Assembly: GCA_036850595.1 (NCBI GenBank)
Contig: CM072166.1
Location: 16,696,758-16,760,757, forward strand
Reading direction: 5' to 3'
DNA: 64,000 bases
From: Rhyacichthys aspro
Taxonomy: Eukaryota > Chordata > Actinopteri > Gobiiformes > Rhyacichthyidae
Shown: piece after piece, positions 27,370 through 39,940 of the stretch
Position numbering within the stretch: position 1 is the first letter of the stretch
How the letters are laid out: each line of letters opens with the position of its first letter
Position numbers and translations under genes: made by a program
The notes under the pieces: model-generated
Seen by the model: only the letters and a program-made list of their open reading frames with translations
Databases searched by the model: none
What the model was told of the DNA's origin: nothing

Positions 27370-28262
27370 CGGTGAAGGTTCTCAGTCATTTGGGAAATAT
27401 TTAAGACAAGGCATCTAGACATAGGTTTGAGAGGAAGATGTTTCATCCCTCATCCAAAGGACTTTGTCAATTCTGAGTTCAACTGGAAAAAGAGGTGAGA
27501 TATATATCCCCCAGAGGGAGGGGTTTAGCCTGAAACTACTGAGATTGGACAAGGCTAGACTGGTTTCATAGTCGTTAAGAGTTGAATTGGCATTGTTGGA
27601 GCTGGTGGGGGAGTCATTAGGCTCCTGTGCTCCATTAGCATAACTGCTAACTCCAGGTGTTAGTTTCATATTAGAGTGAAACTGTTTTGGTTTTGGATTC
27701 AAAACACAGTTGTAAATGGAGGGGAGGTTGTAGCTAGGGCCACCTCCTCTGTTCAAAGAGGGCTTTTCCATTTTAACAAAGATGGCGGGAGTTGTTAGGC
27801 TCCTGTCGGCCATTAGTACATAACACCTAGAGGGAGCATTTATACTAATAGAGTGAAACTGTATTGATTCCCCTATGTAGCTGGTTTATCTGAAAAGCTC
27901 AAAAAGATTTTTTACAAACACAATATTCCTGTTCACCACAAACCTGGCAATACTCTCTGTCAAAAACTGGTCCACCCTAAACACAAGATTCCCCCCCCAC
28001 CAACAGCAATGTGGTCTATGCTGTTCAATGCAATGAGTGATAGTTATATATGAGAAACACGTCAGCCACTTCACACAACAACACTGAGTCTGAGTCCACC
28101 TCCATCTCAAAGAGAAAGGGCATTCCTTTGAGGACAGCAATGCCCGAATCTTGGCCAGGAAGCCAGGTGGTTTGAAAGAGGAGTAAAGGAAGCCTCCCCT
28201 CAATTTACAACAGTGTTTTGAAACCAAAATCAAAACAGTTGAGGCTAGTAGGAAGTAAACCC
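27370..28262. mobile_element. Penelope-like element, head-to-head fragments (copy 1)
   Basis: The minus strand 27370-27813 encodes the tail FVKMEKPSLNRGGGPSYNLP...QFHSNMKL...WMRDETSSSQTYV. The plus strand from about 27876 to 28200 encodes the nuclease remnant YVAGLSEKLKKIFYKHNIPVHHKP with frame breaks, then KEKG-like and ARWFERGVKEA sequence. The two pieces point away from each other around a 60-base centre. Neither is intact. Confidence 0.8.
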
Positions 28263-30139
28263 TCAAGGCGCTGAGGTTTTTTGCTGGTCTCTGGCTCCCC
28301 CATGTGCTAGCATCAGTGATTGAACTACAGCGGCACTGTACTCTTTTTGGTATTGTCTCTGCTCAAGTTTATTCATTCTTTGCTTTATTATCTCTATCTA
28401 ATTAATGGATAAAAATGAGTACATAACTTTTAAAATAAATCAAATAAATCAGTGCAGTCATCTACGGAGCTCCCAGAGGGGGTTGGTCTGAACCATTATG
28501 CCTGACAAGGACCTGTGATAAATGTCCGGTCCCGGTCAGAAGTGGAGGTTAGGAGGCAGGGCTGACTGGGATGACTCAGCTTTAGAATGGGAAGCAGCCA
28601 TGGATCTGGAGATCAGCATGGTAGATGGGAAAAAATGCTAAAAATTTGTAAAATAAATTAATTAATTAAAAAAAATGTTGTAGCCAGGACAGAGCTCCAG
28701 GAGCCCGGGTAACACCCATGGGCTTACAGGGGGTCTGAAACTGCTGGAGGTAAGCATGGCAGATAGGGGGAAAAATGATAAAAATTAGTCAAAATAAAAA
28801 AACAGCTCGACCCAGGACAGAGCTCCAAGAGGCTGGGTATAAGTCATGGGTCTACAGGGGCCTGGAGCTGCTGGAGGTCAGCATTGTAGATGGGGAAAAA
28901 AATCCTAAAAATGTGTAAAAATTTTAAAAAAGGACAGGGTAACGGGAGGACCGAGGAAATTTGATTTATTTATAATTTATTTTAATCAAGATCTAAACTT
29001 ATTGTATTAACCTGCAAAAATGTCACAGTTGAATGTTGAATTCCATTTACTGAAACTGCTTAACTTTCTCAAGAGTTTTATGAACAATGTTTGGCCTTGA
29101 TTATTTGTGTTTTAAAGCCTTTAAGTCTGTGATTTGGGGACAGTAAAATTACATATTTTTGTCATAATTTTACTGACACCATGGCCAGCTAAAATACTAT
29201 AACATCTACTTCTACATCAACTGCCTCTTGTTCCACAACTAGTGGAAATAGTTACTGATTTAACAGAGATTTGGTCTGACTGTGTTGCATTCATTACAAA
29301 AGATTCTAGAATACTCATCGCAACTAAAAACAGTAGATGCGAGTGCTGTAACATGCACGGATCATGGAGTGTAGAAGCTAACATTACTCAAATAGGTGAA
29401 AGGAAAGTGATCGGGAGTTGTGGTGCATATTGAAACACAGAGTCTTGCAACACTGTATCGTGGGTTCAACTCCTGACAATCCCTACTGTTATTTAGCTCA
29501 TCAATTAAACATTTGAACTGAGATCACATTTGCCTTGTAGCCACTATTTAACATCTTTTAAGATATGGGCTGTTTAGACGTGTTTTAGGATAGAATACTA
29601 CTATCAGACATGCTAAATAAGAAACATGGTCTTCAAAATGAGCCCATGTTTGTTTAATATTTTACTGTGTCAGCTTGAAACCAAACATCGAAGTAGTGCA
29701 GTCGAACAGGAATGTGCACGCTGAATCAAATCCCCAACACATCTCGATTGCTTTTCATCAATTGACCACTAGATGTCGTTGAGTCACTTGCAAAGCTCCA
29801 ATGACAGTGCTCGAGTAGGAAAAAACCGCGATCAGCCGGCTCAGTTATTAAGGGGTAGGCACAAGTTTTTACTTCAGCCCAACACTTTGATTCTATGCTG
29901 CCGGTTTAGTTAAACTGTTGTTGCTAATTTTACTTTCAATTATCAAAATAAATTACACAGAAGTTGTGGGTCCCAACCATGCGAGTACAGATTATTCTGA
30001 TATGGAGCACTACAGGAATATTTAAAAGAGATAATTCGTGTAATTGTATACAACTTTAAAACAGCAAAATACTTCTGATGAATATTGTAGCCGTAAGTCT
30101 ACATTGCAAATGAAATCTTGCTCTTTAGATGTAGTGGGT
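28263..30139. other. Non-genic stretch, Penelope fragment to H2B-2
   Basis: No gene is recognised. A decayed tandem array occupies about 28590-28940. A box-B-like GGTTCAACTCC near 29463 has no tRNA cloverleaf that I can fold around it. Confidence 0.45.
28590..28940. repeat. Decayed minisatellite, about 120-base unit (copy 1)
   Basis: About three imperfect units, each containing CAGGACAGAGCTCCA, a GGGTCTACAGGGG-like stretch, GCTGGAGGTCAGCAT and an A-rich end with GTAAAA. The matching array in copy 2 is at about 44760-45105. Confidence 0.65.
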
Positions 30140-30155
30140 GGCTCTTAAAAGAGCC
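30140..30155 (-). terminator. Histone 3' stem-loop of H2B-2
   Basis: GGCTCTTTTAAGAGCC on the minus strand, followed by ACCCACTACAT and CTAAAGAGCAAG. Confidence 0.95.
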
Positions 30156-30173
30156 TTTGGGTAAAAGAACAGT

Positions 30174-30548
30174 TTACTTGGAGCTGGTGTACTTAGTGAC
30201 AGCCTTGGTGCCCTCAGACACGGCGTGCTTGGCCAGCTCACCGGGCAGCAGCAGGCGCACGGCGGTCTGGATCTCTCTGGAGGTGATGGTGGAGCGCTTG
30301 TTGTAATGAGCCAGACGAGAGGCCTCGGAGGCGATGCGCTCAAAGATGTCGTTGACAAAAGAGTTCATGATGCTCATGGCCTTGGAGGAGATACCGGTGT
30401 CGGGGTGGACCTGCTTCAGCACCTTGTACACGTAGATGGCGTAGCTCTCCTTCCTGGTCTTTCTCTTCTTCTTGCCGCCTTTGCCGGCGGTCTTGGTGAC
30501 GGCTTTCTTGGAGCCCTTCTTGGGCGCGGACTTGGCGGGTTCAGGCAT
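30174..30548 (-). CDS. Histone H2B (copy 2)
   Basis: 124 residues, identical in protein to H2B-1. I start at MPEP although the frame stays open 16 codons further upstream (MSVSTSVSAVDHRARI), because the MPEP start matches every other H2B here and the extension is 5' UTR. An inverted CCAAT box is at 30653. A (TG)n run followed by poly-G lies about 120 bases upstream (30671-30695). Confidence 0.98.
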   Translation of the reverse strand: MPEPAKSAPKKGSKKAVTKTAGKGGKKKRKTRKESYAIYVYKVLKQVHPDTGISSKAMSIMNSFVNDIFERIASEASRLAHYNKRSTITSREIQTAVRLLLPGELAKHAVSEGTKAVTKYTSSK

Positions 30549-31464
30549 GATTCTCGCTCTGTGATCAACGGCTGAAACTGAAGTAGAAACGGACACATGC
30601 GCTCATTTTATGCAGCTATATGCAGATCCCTTTGTGCTGTGTCTGAGCTGTGATTGGTGGAGCTCCTCTGTGTGTGTGTGTGTGGGGGGGGGGTTGTGAT
30701 GTAAAACATGACAAGATTTGAAAAGATTTTTAGGAGGGAATAAGACAAAAGAGATGAAAAACTGTACCAAACGGAACTTAACGAAGTTAATGACATTTAT
30801 ATTAATTGTGGCTACATTATATTACATTATATTATATTTTACGCTATTCTACACTAAAGTTCATATTACTAACACTGGAAGTTAGATATGTGTTAATTTA
30901 AACTATTTGTTGATTGTCTACTTTAGGTTGATTTTTATAGCTGTCTTGACCTGAATTCTCTTTTGTTTTTCTGTTTTGCTCAGTTCTAAGTGCAGCATAC
31001 GTTAATTTTTTATGAGGCCTTTCTGCACACATTTATTCATATCATGTCACAGGACATTTCCAAGTGGATGTAGAAGCAGTTGCAGAAGTGTAACAGATCA
31101 GAAAAAGAAAGCCAGAAATTTTTGTAAATCTGATGACTGACAGAAGGGGGGTTTTCTTTGAACTGAGAAGGGTTATTGTTTTATTTACATATTAACCCTG
31201 TGGGGCAGGGAAACCGAGTCAAATTGTTAATTTAGAGTACACAGTATGGTTCTTGTAGGGGAACTTTTTTATGACTTACGTTTGTGTAAAATGCGTGGGG
31301 GGGGGGGAACAAAAAAAAAATCACAATGTACACATTCAAGTTTGCTATAATTTGTAAAAGAAAAATTCAATTATTTTAAACTGATCAGCAGTCATGGATG
31401 TGGGCAGCTTTTGACAGTTAATATGGTAACTGACGGATGAGTTGCACTCTTTAATGTAGTGTGT
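30549..31464. other. Intergenic, H2B-2 to H2A-3
   Basis: Holds the H2B-2 promoter (CCAAT at 30653), a TG/G microsatellite, and AT-rich sequence. No other gene is seen. Confidence 0.5.
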
Positions 31465-31480
31465 GGCTCTTAAAAGAGCC
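31465..31480 (-). terminator. Histone 3' stem-loop of H2A-3
   Basis: GGCTCTTTTAAGAGCC on the minus strand, followed by ACACACTACAT and TTAAAGAGTGC. Confidence 0.95.
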
Positions 31481-31508
31481 GTTGTGGGTCAGTCCGGGGG
31501 AGAACTGT

Positions 31509-31886
31509 TTACTTGGACTTCTCGGTCTTCTTGGGCAGAAGCACAGCCTGGATGTTGGGCAGGACACCTCCCTGAGCGATGGTGACTCCCCCCAACAGCT
31601 TGTTGAGCTCCTCGTCGTTGCGGACAGCCAGCTGCAGGTGGCGGGGGATGATACGGGTCTTCTTGTTGTCGCGGGCAGCGTTGCCAGCCAACTCCAGGAT
31701 CTCAGCGGTCAGATACTCCAGCACGGCCGCCAGGTACACGGGGGCTCCGGCACCGACGCGCTCCCCGTAGTTACCCTTGCGGAGCAGCCTGTGCACACGG
31801 CCCACTGGGAACTGGAGTCCGGCACGAGAAGAGCGAGACTTTGCCTTTGCTCTGGCCTTTCCTCCGGTTTTACCGCGTCCACTCAT
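31509..31886 (-). CDS. Histone H2A (copy 3, solitary)
   Basis: The same protein as the other H2A copies. It keeps the H2A half of the divergent promoter, but its H3 partner is missing: homology to the H2A-H3 arms ends near 32090 and Harbinger sequence follows. It shares with H2A-2 the CAAAGGCAAAGTCTCGC start and the four-C promoter run, so it looks like the donor for the H2A-2 patch. It should still be expressed if the retained promoter half is sufficient (inference). Confidence 0.97.
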   Translation of the reverse strand: MSGRGKTGGKARAKAKSRSSRAGLQFPVGRVHRLLRKGNYGERVGAGAPVYLAAVLEYLTAEILELAGNAARDNKKTRIIPRHLQLAVRNDEELNKLLGGVTIAQGGVLPNIQAVLLPKKTEKSK

Positions 31887-32090
31887 GATTAAGAGCTTGT
31901 TTCTTCAGTTTCGACTCAAAGCGAATAGTGCTGCGTCTCGGTACACTCTCATTTATCTGTGCGAGCGCGCGAGCTTCTAAGGCCGCACCAATCAGAGCAG
32001 AGACCGCCTCTGGGTGTCCCCGCGCACATTTAGGCGGTACTTTCAAAACAGATTCTCTCCAATAAACATTCGAGACTCGAGCGCGTGACG
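31887..32090 (-). promoter_or_regulatory. Truncated H2A-H3 promoter of H2A-3
   Basis: Retains two of the three CCAAT boxes (31988, 32059) and the H2A TATA-like element. The third CCAAT, the H3 TATA element and the H3 gene are gone after GCGCGTGACG. Confidence 0.75.
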
Positions 32091-32109
32091 CTATCTGGGT
32101 GGTCTTTGG

Positions 32110-32480
32110 AGCTGCTGTGGCAGCAGCCATTGGAGCTGCTTGACTTTTAATGTTGGCGTGCTCGTCCTTGTTGTAAGGAAATCTAATGTAGCGTCCACTC
32201 AGCTTAATAATGCCATCTAAAACAGCAGGTATCAGGGCAGACAATGATGGCTGTGAAATCCCAGACCTAAAGAACACATGAATTACATTTAAATAGGATT
32301 AGTGAAATAAAAGCTGCAGTGTTTTTGACACTGGCTAACTAACCAACTAACACTTCAGCCATTTCATACTGAAATGAACCGGTTGCCAGAAACCCCAGTG
32401 TGGTGAGGACTTGGGTCGTGTGGGCCAGTGTAATTGTGGGGCCAATATGGCACATAGCGCCAAGAGCCCAGCCCTTGAAG
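32110..32480 (-). mobile_element. PIF/Harbinger nuclease-gene fragment (copy 1)
   Basis: The minus strand encodes TQVLTTLGFLATGSFQYEMAEVL, an intron-like gap, then SGISQPSLSALIPAVLDGIIKLSGRYIRFPYNKDEHANIKSQ. Both parts match the N-terminal half of HARBI1-type nucleases. The DDE catalytic part is absent, so this is a fragment of a Harbinger transposon. It abuts the truncated H2A-3 promoter. Confidence 0.75.
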
Positions 32481-32566
32481 TCAAAACCGGCATATTAGCT
32501 AGTTGTCGTAATGGGCAAAGAAATCATTGTGGTCCCGTAATACTCCTTATTCTGCCATTGACAAGG

Positions 32567-32666
32567 NNNNNNNNNNNNNNNNNNNNNNNNNNNNNNNNNN
32601 NNNNNNNNNNNNNNNNNNNNNNNNNNNNNNNNNNNNNNNNNNNNNNNNNNNNNNNNNNNNNNNNNN
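32567..32666. other. Assembly gap, 100 N
   Basis: Exactly 100 Ns, a common placeholder for a gap of unknown size. It separates the two homologous 16-kb blocks, and homology reaches both edges. Confidence 0.99.
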
Positions 32667-35600
32667 ATATTTTTGAATTGGTCTCAGTCTGTAAAAGCCA
32701 GTGTGGTGTTCACTAAAACCCGACATGTCTGCACACAGACACTGACAGGTTACACAACAGGACTCATATAAGGGATGCCCATTATCACACGCAGGAACAA
32801 GTCAGTACCTGAGGAAAAATGGTCCAATGTAATAATGTAGCCTAAAGCTACTTATTATGAAATTAAGGAAAAGGTGAGCCCCAGCTTTATAAATTCTTTT
32901 TGACTGCATATTTGTATCCATACTGTACGGTGTAGTGTATAGCTTATATAACTATAATCTGTCTATCAGTATTTGAAATTGTGGATTCTTAATCCTCTAA
33001 CCTAATGGATTCTTAATCTACTACTAATCAACTCTTGAACAACTTAAATGTTTTTTTTTCCTGGACATTAGCTCAGCATCAAAACTAGACTCAGACTTTG
33101 GAAAGTGCTAATACCTATGCTAATGGCAGGCAGCCAAGTTAAACTTACATTAGCAGCATAAACAAAACAAATCTCCTAAACCAGTGCAATGTTGCAAAAG
33201 TTTATTTAATTAATACCTGTGAAAATAAATTTTAACTTAAGGCTATTTTAGGTACTAGCTAATTTAATAGTTTTGAGAAAAAAAGAGTGAATTGTTGGTA
33301 AGTTGTATGCTAGAGTCTAGGCTCCTTGCATTGCTTTGTGTCATCTACACACCAAATTGACATTTTACACCAACACTGCTATTGAAAAAAGCATGATATG
33401 TAAAATATTTTCTCTATATATTTCAGACAAATATACTTCATACTACAACACACAAACCAATTAAATACATTTCCCATTTGTACTCCAGTAAACAATACAA
33501 AGCTGTACATATAAAATTTTACAAAAATGTCCAGGGTTTGTGGCCCTCCTCTGATGATTTTGTTTTGTTAAAATATTTCTCTCCTTGTTTTTTCTTTTTC
33601 AATTTTTTTTTCTCCAGAAATATCAGAATCATATAAAAATAAAGGCAGAGTTAATCTCTCTTTTGGGATTCAGTATAAATGTTTAATGTTTGTCTAAACT
33701 TCAGTTTCGGAGGGGTGTGGTTAAGACTGGGACACCAAAGAGAAAATCAGGTAGTGGAGCTTTAAGGTTAGGCGTAAAGGCCCTGTAGGATAATGGTTAG
33801 AGGTATCACTATTAGATGACCGAACTGTCTCTATAGAAAGTTTCAACTGGTATTTTACAGTTTTACAGTGGGAAGTGGGGTATTGACTGGTAAATTTAGG
33901 AGATTGGGAAGTTGTTTCATCCACACTTTTGTAAAAATGTCCTACTTTTGTACCCAAAGTTGTATGGTACACTTTTTGGGGATGCTTTGGACCCCTTTTG
34001 GTAATGGAAACTTAAAAGAGCCCTGTTGAGCATCTGTTAATTTAAGTTTTCTTTCTTCAATATAACTAAATCAAGGCATACGTTTAGATAAAAGAAAATT
34101 ACCTGTAATACTGGCAATGGTGTCTTGGTGATCTGACTTAAATTAAAATCATATTAAGCTGAACACAATGGAGGGAGCGTATTCATTTTTCTCAAGATTT
34201 TAGTACACTGCACCACACCACTGATCAAACCAGACGGGAGAGAAATAATGAAATGGAAAGGTGCCAGTTTCTTGTGGGAGGCTAGATTGCTGAACCCACG
34301 CTGCTTGTGTTTGTGGCAAAATCAAGGTGGTAAGAAATACAAAAGGGGTTACAGTTTATGTAAAGCACTTGCTGCCTGCTGTCCTTTGTTCTTTTTGTTT
34401 TTAATATACTTTTATATAATTTGTAGTAATACGTAGATCTAGTGTAGTGTGATGTGAGAGCAGACTAACTCTGCTGTTTTTGTTGTGTGTCCTCCTGTCC
34501 TTTACTTTGCAATACATACAGTAAACCTTACTTGATCACGGCTCATTTTCAACTCAGTGGCCACACAGAAGGAAATGGAAGACACAACCTCTGTAGGAAG
34601 GGTAGTGCTATTTTTAACTTTCTAGATCGTCAAGTAGAACCCGCAGCAGGTGATCGATCAGAATCACACAGATGGGTTATATCTAGTTTTTATTATGCCG
34701 TACAGTTGAGTATATGAGGGGGTGTGTGGGTGTGGTTCTGGAAAAGAAAGAAAGACAACAATATAATAAATGACTGATAATACAATCTAGTAAGCCAAAA
34801 ACACAACACTGCTCTTATAATGAGTATCACAGTGTACAGGGCTCTACTAAATGTATTCATATTATCACCATGAGGAGAATAAACCCATGCGTATTGCCAA
34901 TGAAATGGCTCCCTCTGCTGGACATTAATACGCGGCCAAGGCTGGTTTTTACCAATTAGCGAGTCACGCTGGAGTGGAGTCACGCTAGTGGATACTGCCT
35001 AGTGACAATGCACTAACTAACTAAGAGTTCACATTACAGTACAACAAACAATAATCGACTATGCTGGCAAAAGTATGCATAAACTGAACAGAACAAACGC
35101 ATACTCACTACGGGGCTTAGCAATGACAGAACAGCCTGAGCTAACAATTTGGTAATACTAACACAAGTAAAACTGGTAAATAGCTCTACACACATTTGAC
35201 ATTTACCACAGAACACAGTCTCTTACTTGCAATAGACGCACACCACACAATGACAGCTGTTTCGGTTCTTAAGGCAGGTTAATTAATAGTCCGTGCTATT
35301 AACTCCGTGCTGCTTATGACCAACTCTCGTCCTGACTACTATGCAGCGCTGCGCATCCGGTCAGAGTCCAAGACGGCCTCTGATTGGTCAAGAGTCCAGG
35401 TGACGTGAGGCGTATTCTAAGTGGAGAGAGACAGTAGGGAAAATGTCTCAGGTGCAAAGCGGCCACAAGGGGGCCTTTTTTACAACCTCTAACAAACCAC
35501 CTGATGGATTTTTAGAAACTACAGACTGAACTGGGTTGTACCTGTGCTTGGAAACCTTAAACCACAATGCTCACAAGCACATAAAGAAGCAAATGCCTTC

Positions 35601-36283
35601 CCAGCACAAAGACGGCAACACAATAGACATTGCCTCGAGTGCCACAGAACTGGGATGTGAATGTGTGTGATTGCGGTGGCCAGAGAGGCTGTTGGTGCTG
35701 TATATACAGTATGGCAGCCTGTCCCTCTGTCAGTCTGTTCCAGCTGTGAACATGTGCGTGAGTGGAAGACAAAAAGCACTATACAAATGCATGCCATTTA
35801 TCATTACACAAATAACTCTTCCCTCACCTATGGTGACTGTCACGTAAGAGAGTCAGTGTTTTTCTGATCATCTTGAAAGCAAGATTTACAGCCAAACAGG
35901 TGCATTCCCAAAATGCTGTAAAACAGACAGTAATCAAAACTGTTTTAGCCAATATTTTTCTGTTTTAGTCATTAACATTGAAAAATCTTTATGAATGCAA
36001 TGAAACTATGAAAAATTTTGGCAAAAATTATTTACAATAAACCTATTTGGCATTGTAGAGAAATGTATTTAACTTAAATTCTGATGCCAAAACTAAGCCC
36101 TTCTCCCTGTCTGAAGTTCCAAGAAGTTGCCTATAACATGTTATTCTGTATTGAATTGGGACAATGTTCATACAGTTAACAGTAACCTTGAGTTCATTCA
36201 GTTTTTGGAACATTGCCAATGCAGAACGTGGTAGCATTTACAGAAGAAATTATTGAAGTTGAGCACTTTATTGTATAGTGTGT
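32667..36283. other. Non-genic left flank of histone block copy 2
   Basis: Matches 16746-20463. No gene is seen. It carries the CTCF-like motif at 35463-35476 and the CCAAT/CRE-like promoter patch at about 35220-35410. Confidence 0.5.
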
Positions 36284-36299
36284 GGCTCTTAAAAGAGCC
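36284..36299 (-). terminator. Histone 3' stem-loop of H2A-4
   Basis: GGCTCTTTTAAGAGCC on the minus strand. As in H2A-1 it is followed by AATAAAGTG, a possible polyadenylation signal, instead of AAAGAG. Confidence 0.95.
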
Positions 36300-36327
36300 G
36301 TTGTGGGTCAGTCCTGTGGAGGACAGT

Positions 36328-36705
36328 TTACTTGGACTTCTCGGTCTTCTTGGGCAGAAGCACAGCCTGGATGTTGGGCAGGACACCTCCCTGAGCGATG
36401 GTGACTCCTCCCAACAGCTTGTTGAGCTCCTCGTCGTTGCGGACGGCCAGCTGCAGGTGGCGGGGGATGATACGGGTCTTCTTGTTGTCGCGGGCAGCGT
36501 TGCCAGCCAACTCCAGGATCTCAGCGGTCAGATACTCCAGCACGGCCGCCAGGTACACGGGGGCTCCGGCACCGACGCGCTCCCCGTAGTTACCCTTGCG
36601 GAGCAGCCTGTGCACACGGCCCACTGGGAACTGGAGTCCGGCACGAGAAGAGCGGGACTTGGCCTTAGCTCTGGCCTTTCCTCCGGTTTTACCGCGTCCA
36701 CTCAT
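36328..36705 (-). CDS. Histone H2A (copy 4)
   Basis: Positional equivalent of H2A-1 in copy 2, with an identical protein. Its 3' UTR (CTGTCCTCCACAGG) matches H2A-5, its inverted partner, rather than H2A-1. The gene is divergent with H3-3. Confidence 0.98.
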   Translation of the reverse strand: MSGRGKTGGKARAKAKSRSSRAGLQFPVGRVHRLLRKGNYGERVGAGAPVYLAAVLEYLTAEILELAGNAARDNKKTRIIPRHLQLAVRNDEELNKLLGGVTIAQGGVLPNIQAVLLPKKTEKSK

Positions 36706-37483
<778 letters not shown>

Positions 37484-37507
37484 GCAGTCTGCTTCAACCA
37501 ACACAAC

Positions 37508-37523
37508 GGCTCTTTTAAGAGCC
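37508..37523 (+). terminator. Histone 3' stem-loop of H3-3
   Basis: GGCTCTTTTAAGAGCC followed by ACCACATACTCAAAGAAC. This downstream flank belongs to H3-2, not H3-1, in copy 1, as expected if the loop was flipped. Confidence 0.95.
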
Positions 37524-39525
37524 ACCACATACTCAAAGAACATGCTTCTCATTTATTCTTGTTGCATTTTATACTCACGTCATTCTAGAACTGCCTTAGT
37601 TAAATTCATGACTCAGTTAGTTTTCCTACATTTTAAAACTTAAAATATAGGTTCTCTGTGTCCTTTAAATTAACAGCAGATGTAGGGGTGGTGTTACTGA
37701 AAATCAAAAACTAGAACAGGGCCAGTATTGCTCACAACAATAAACATACTATTTGAAATTTCATGATCTTTGTCATTTTGCCATATAAGTTTATCATAAT
37801 AGGACAAACACACATTATGCCTATGCTTGACCTACTAAAATAAAGCAAAGTCATTTCAGATGTTTTTGTGGACTGTGACTGGAGAGAGGAGAAAACATGG
37901 CTGAAGTGGCTGAAAACTCAGGCTTTCTCGCTGGTTTTGCGATGTTTGTTGTTGCTAAACACTCAAAAAGATACAGAAAACACAAAAACAAAAATTCAGA
38001 GATGAACTTTGGGCTGGATTGCATTCATTGGAAAAGTTATGAGAACAGACCCAGTACAAACAGTAAGTGTCTTAGTTTCACTTAATAAATCACTTGTTGC
38101 TTCTGTGGTTTATTTAGTTCTGTAGTTAACTTATGGCTTTGTGTTTTCACTGTTTTATAGGCTACAACTGCTGCTACTAGTATTCATACCGCTAACATAA
38201 AACAAGTTTATTACCTTCACCCTCCATCAGCTGCAAAAACACTGAAGTAATTGAATAAATGTCTCTGTCAAGCTTTATAGCTCTGCAAACTAGTGTCTCC
38301 TTTGTCAGAACAATGTATGTTTTGTAATAATGGATTTGAAAAGCTGCTTCTTTTTCATTAGGTATGTGAGCACTATCAGTGTGTTTTTCTGCATTAACTC
38401 AGTTTACAGTCATTTACAGCTTCTGTTTTGTGTCAAGCTGCTGTTGATGTTGACCTTTACCCTCCAGGAAGCACTGGACAGAACGTGAACCATCAGGGGA
38501 ACATAAAATGAGTTGTAACAGGTAATGCTTTGTCCAAAACATTTGACTTTAGTTTCTGTCAGTGCTATGCTCAGGTTTGTGAACAGAGGAGAAGATAATG
38601 CTTTATTAGAGTTAGACCAACAGTGGAGACATTTACAAAAATAATAAAGCCAATAAAAGCATATTACATCACAGTAAGGGTCTAAGTGTAAATAGAGAAT
38701 AAAAGTGTAACATACAATAACACATATACAGGCACACAAGTCTATATTCTCTATGTGTAATGTTCATTTAGGAAGAGAAGATAAAACAGGACGACTATTG
38801 GAGAACTCCTACAATCTCAGCCTACAACCAGCTTCTGTAAAATGTACAGATAGTCCTACTACTACATCACTGAAGGAGACTCTTCACAGAGGCCTCAGTC
38901 TCTGGCCTGAGGATGTAAAGGACGGCTGCTGCTCCACTGTCTCTGTTCACAGCTGCACTCAGAGGAACTGCTCTGGAGTTTTTACACTACACTTTATCAC
39001 TGTACTTTACTGTATTATGAACATTTAAACAAGACAATCCTAATCAGCTGTACCTGACAAATTATGTCATAATATGTGGACAGTATATTGTCTCTGGATG
39101 AAGTGTTTTGTCTGTAGCAGTGTTCTCTTCCTCTTCATCTTGTTCTTTCTACAGTCAGCCTGGACAAGTCTGGTGTAGGAAATGAAACTATAGTTACAAC
39201 ACAAACAAATGTTTGTTATAGTTTTAACATATAAAACACATGCCTCTGAGGTGTGCCTGTGTCCTGCAGCTCTCCTCACTCTGGACACACTCTTCTCCAA
39301 AAGCACATCTTAAGATGGTGTTAAATATTATTAATATAAGTAATTAACTACAAAATTAGTAATATTTTACTTTGGGGGCTGACAGAGTCAGAACAGACAA
39401 CTGGCTGTATTTATACAACCCACTGAGGACAGGTCCAAGGTTAGCCTTTATCAAAGTTCACTACACATTGAGATGACATTAGACATGTTGTAATTGATAA
39501 AGTGCTACTCTTTGACAGAGTGGGT

Positions 39526-39541
39526 GGCTCTTAAAAGAGCC
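39526..39541 (-). terminator. Histone 3' stem-loop of H2B-3
   Basis: GGCTCTTTTAAGAGCC on the minus strand, followed by ACCCACTCTGT and CAAAGAGTAGC. Confidence 0.95.
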
Positions 39542-39565
39542 TTTGGGGTAATGAAGAGCCTTAGT

Positions 39566-39940
39566 TTATTTGGAGCTGGTGTACTTGGTGACGGCCTTAG
39601 TGCCCTCAGACACCGCGTGCTTGGCCAGCTCACCGGGCAGCAGGAGGCGCACGGCGGTCTGGATCTCTCTGGAGGTGATGGTGGAGCGCTTGTTGTAATG
39701 AGCCAGACGAGAGGCCTCGGAGGCGATGCGCTCAAAGATATCGTTGACAAAAGAGTTCATGATGCTCATGGCCTTGGAGGAGATACCGGTGTCGGGGTGG
39801 ACCTGCTTCAGTACCTTGTACACGTAGATGGCGTAGCTCTCCTTCCTGGTCTTTCTCTTCTTCTTGCCGCCTTTGCCGGCGGTCTTGGTCACGGCTTTCT
39901 TGGAGCCCTTCTTGGGTGCGGACTTGGCAGGTTCAGGCAT
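39566..39940 (-). CDS. Histone H2B (copy 3)
   Basis: Counterpart of H2B-1 with the same protein but on the opposite strand. The inverted CCAAT (40042) and octamer-like GTGCAAAT (40009) upstream are the same promoter as H2B-1, so the regulatory unit moved with the gene. Confidence 0.98.
   Translation of the reverse strand: MPEPAKSAPKKGSKKAVTKTAGKGGKKKRKTRKESYAIYVYKVLKQVHPDTGISSKAMSIMNSFVNDIFERIASEASRLAHYNKRSTITSREIQTAVRLLLPGELAKHAVSEGTKAVTKYTSSK

Noticed and set aside
30549..30596. N-terminal extension of H2B-2 and H2B-4 (16 extra residues)
   Set aside because: The MPEP start is conserved in all five H2B genes; the open frame upstream is 5' UTR.
32411..32716. Open frame running through the N gap
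   Set aside because: It spans 100 unknown bases and is antisense to the Harbinger fragment.
37897..38085. Open frame MAEVAENSGFLAGF followed by a donor-like GTAAGT
   Set aside because: The equivalent in the other block has one A fewer in an A run and is frameshifted; no family match.
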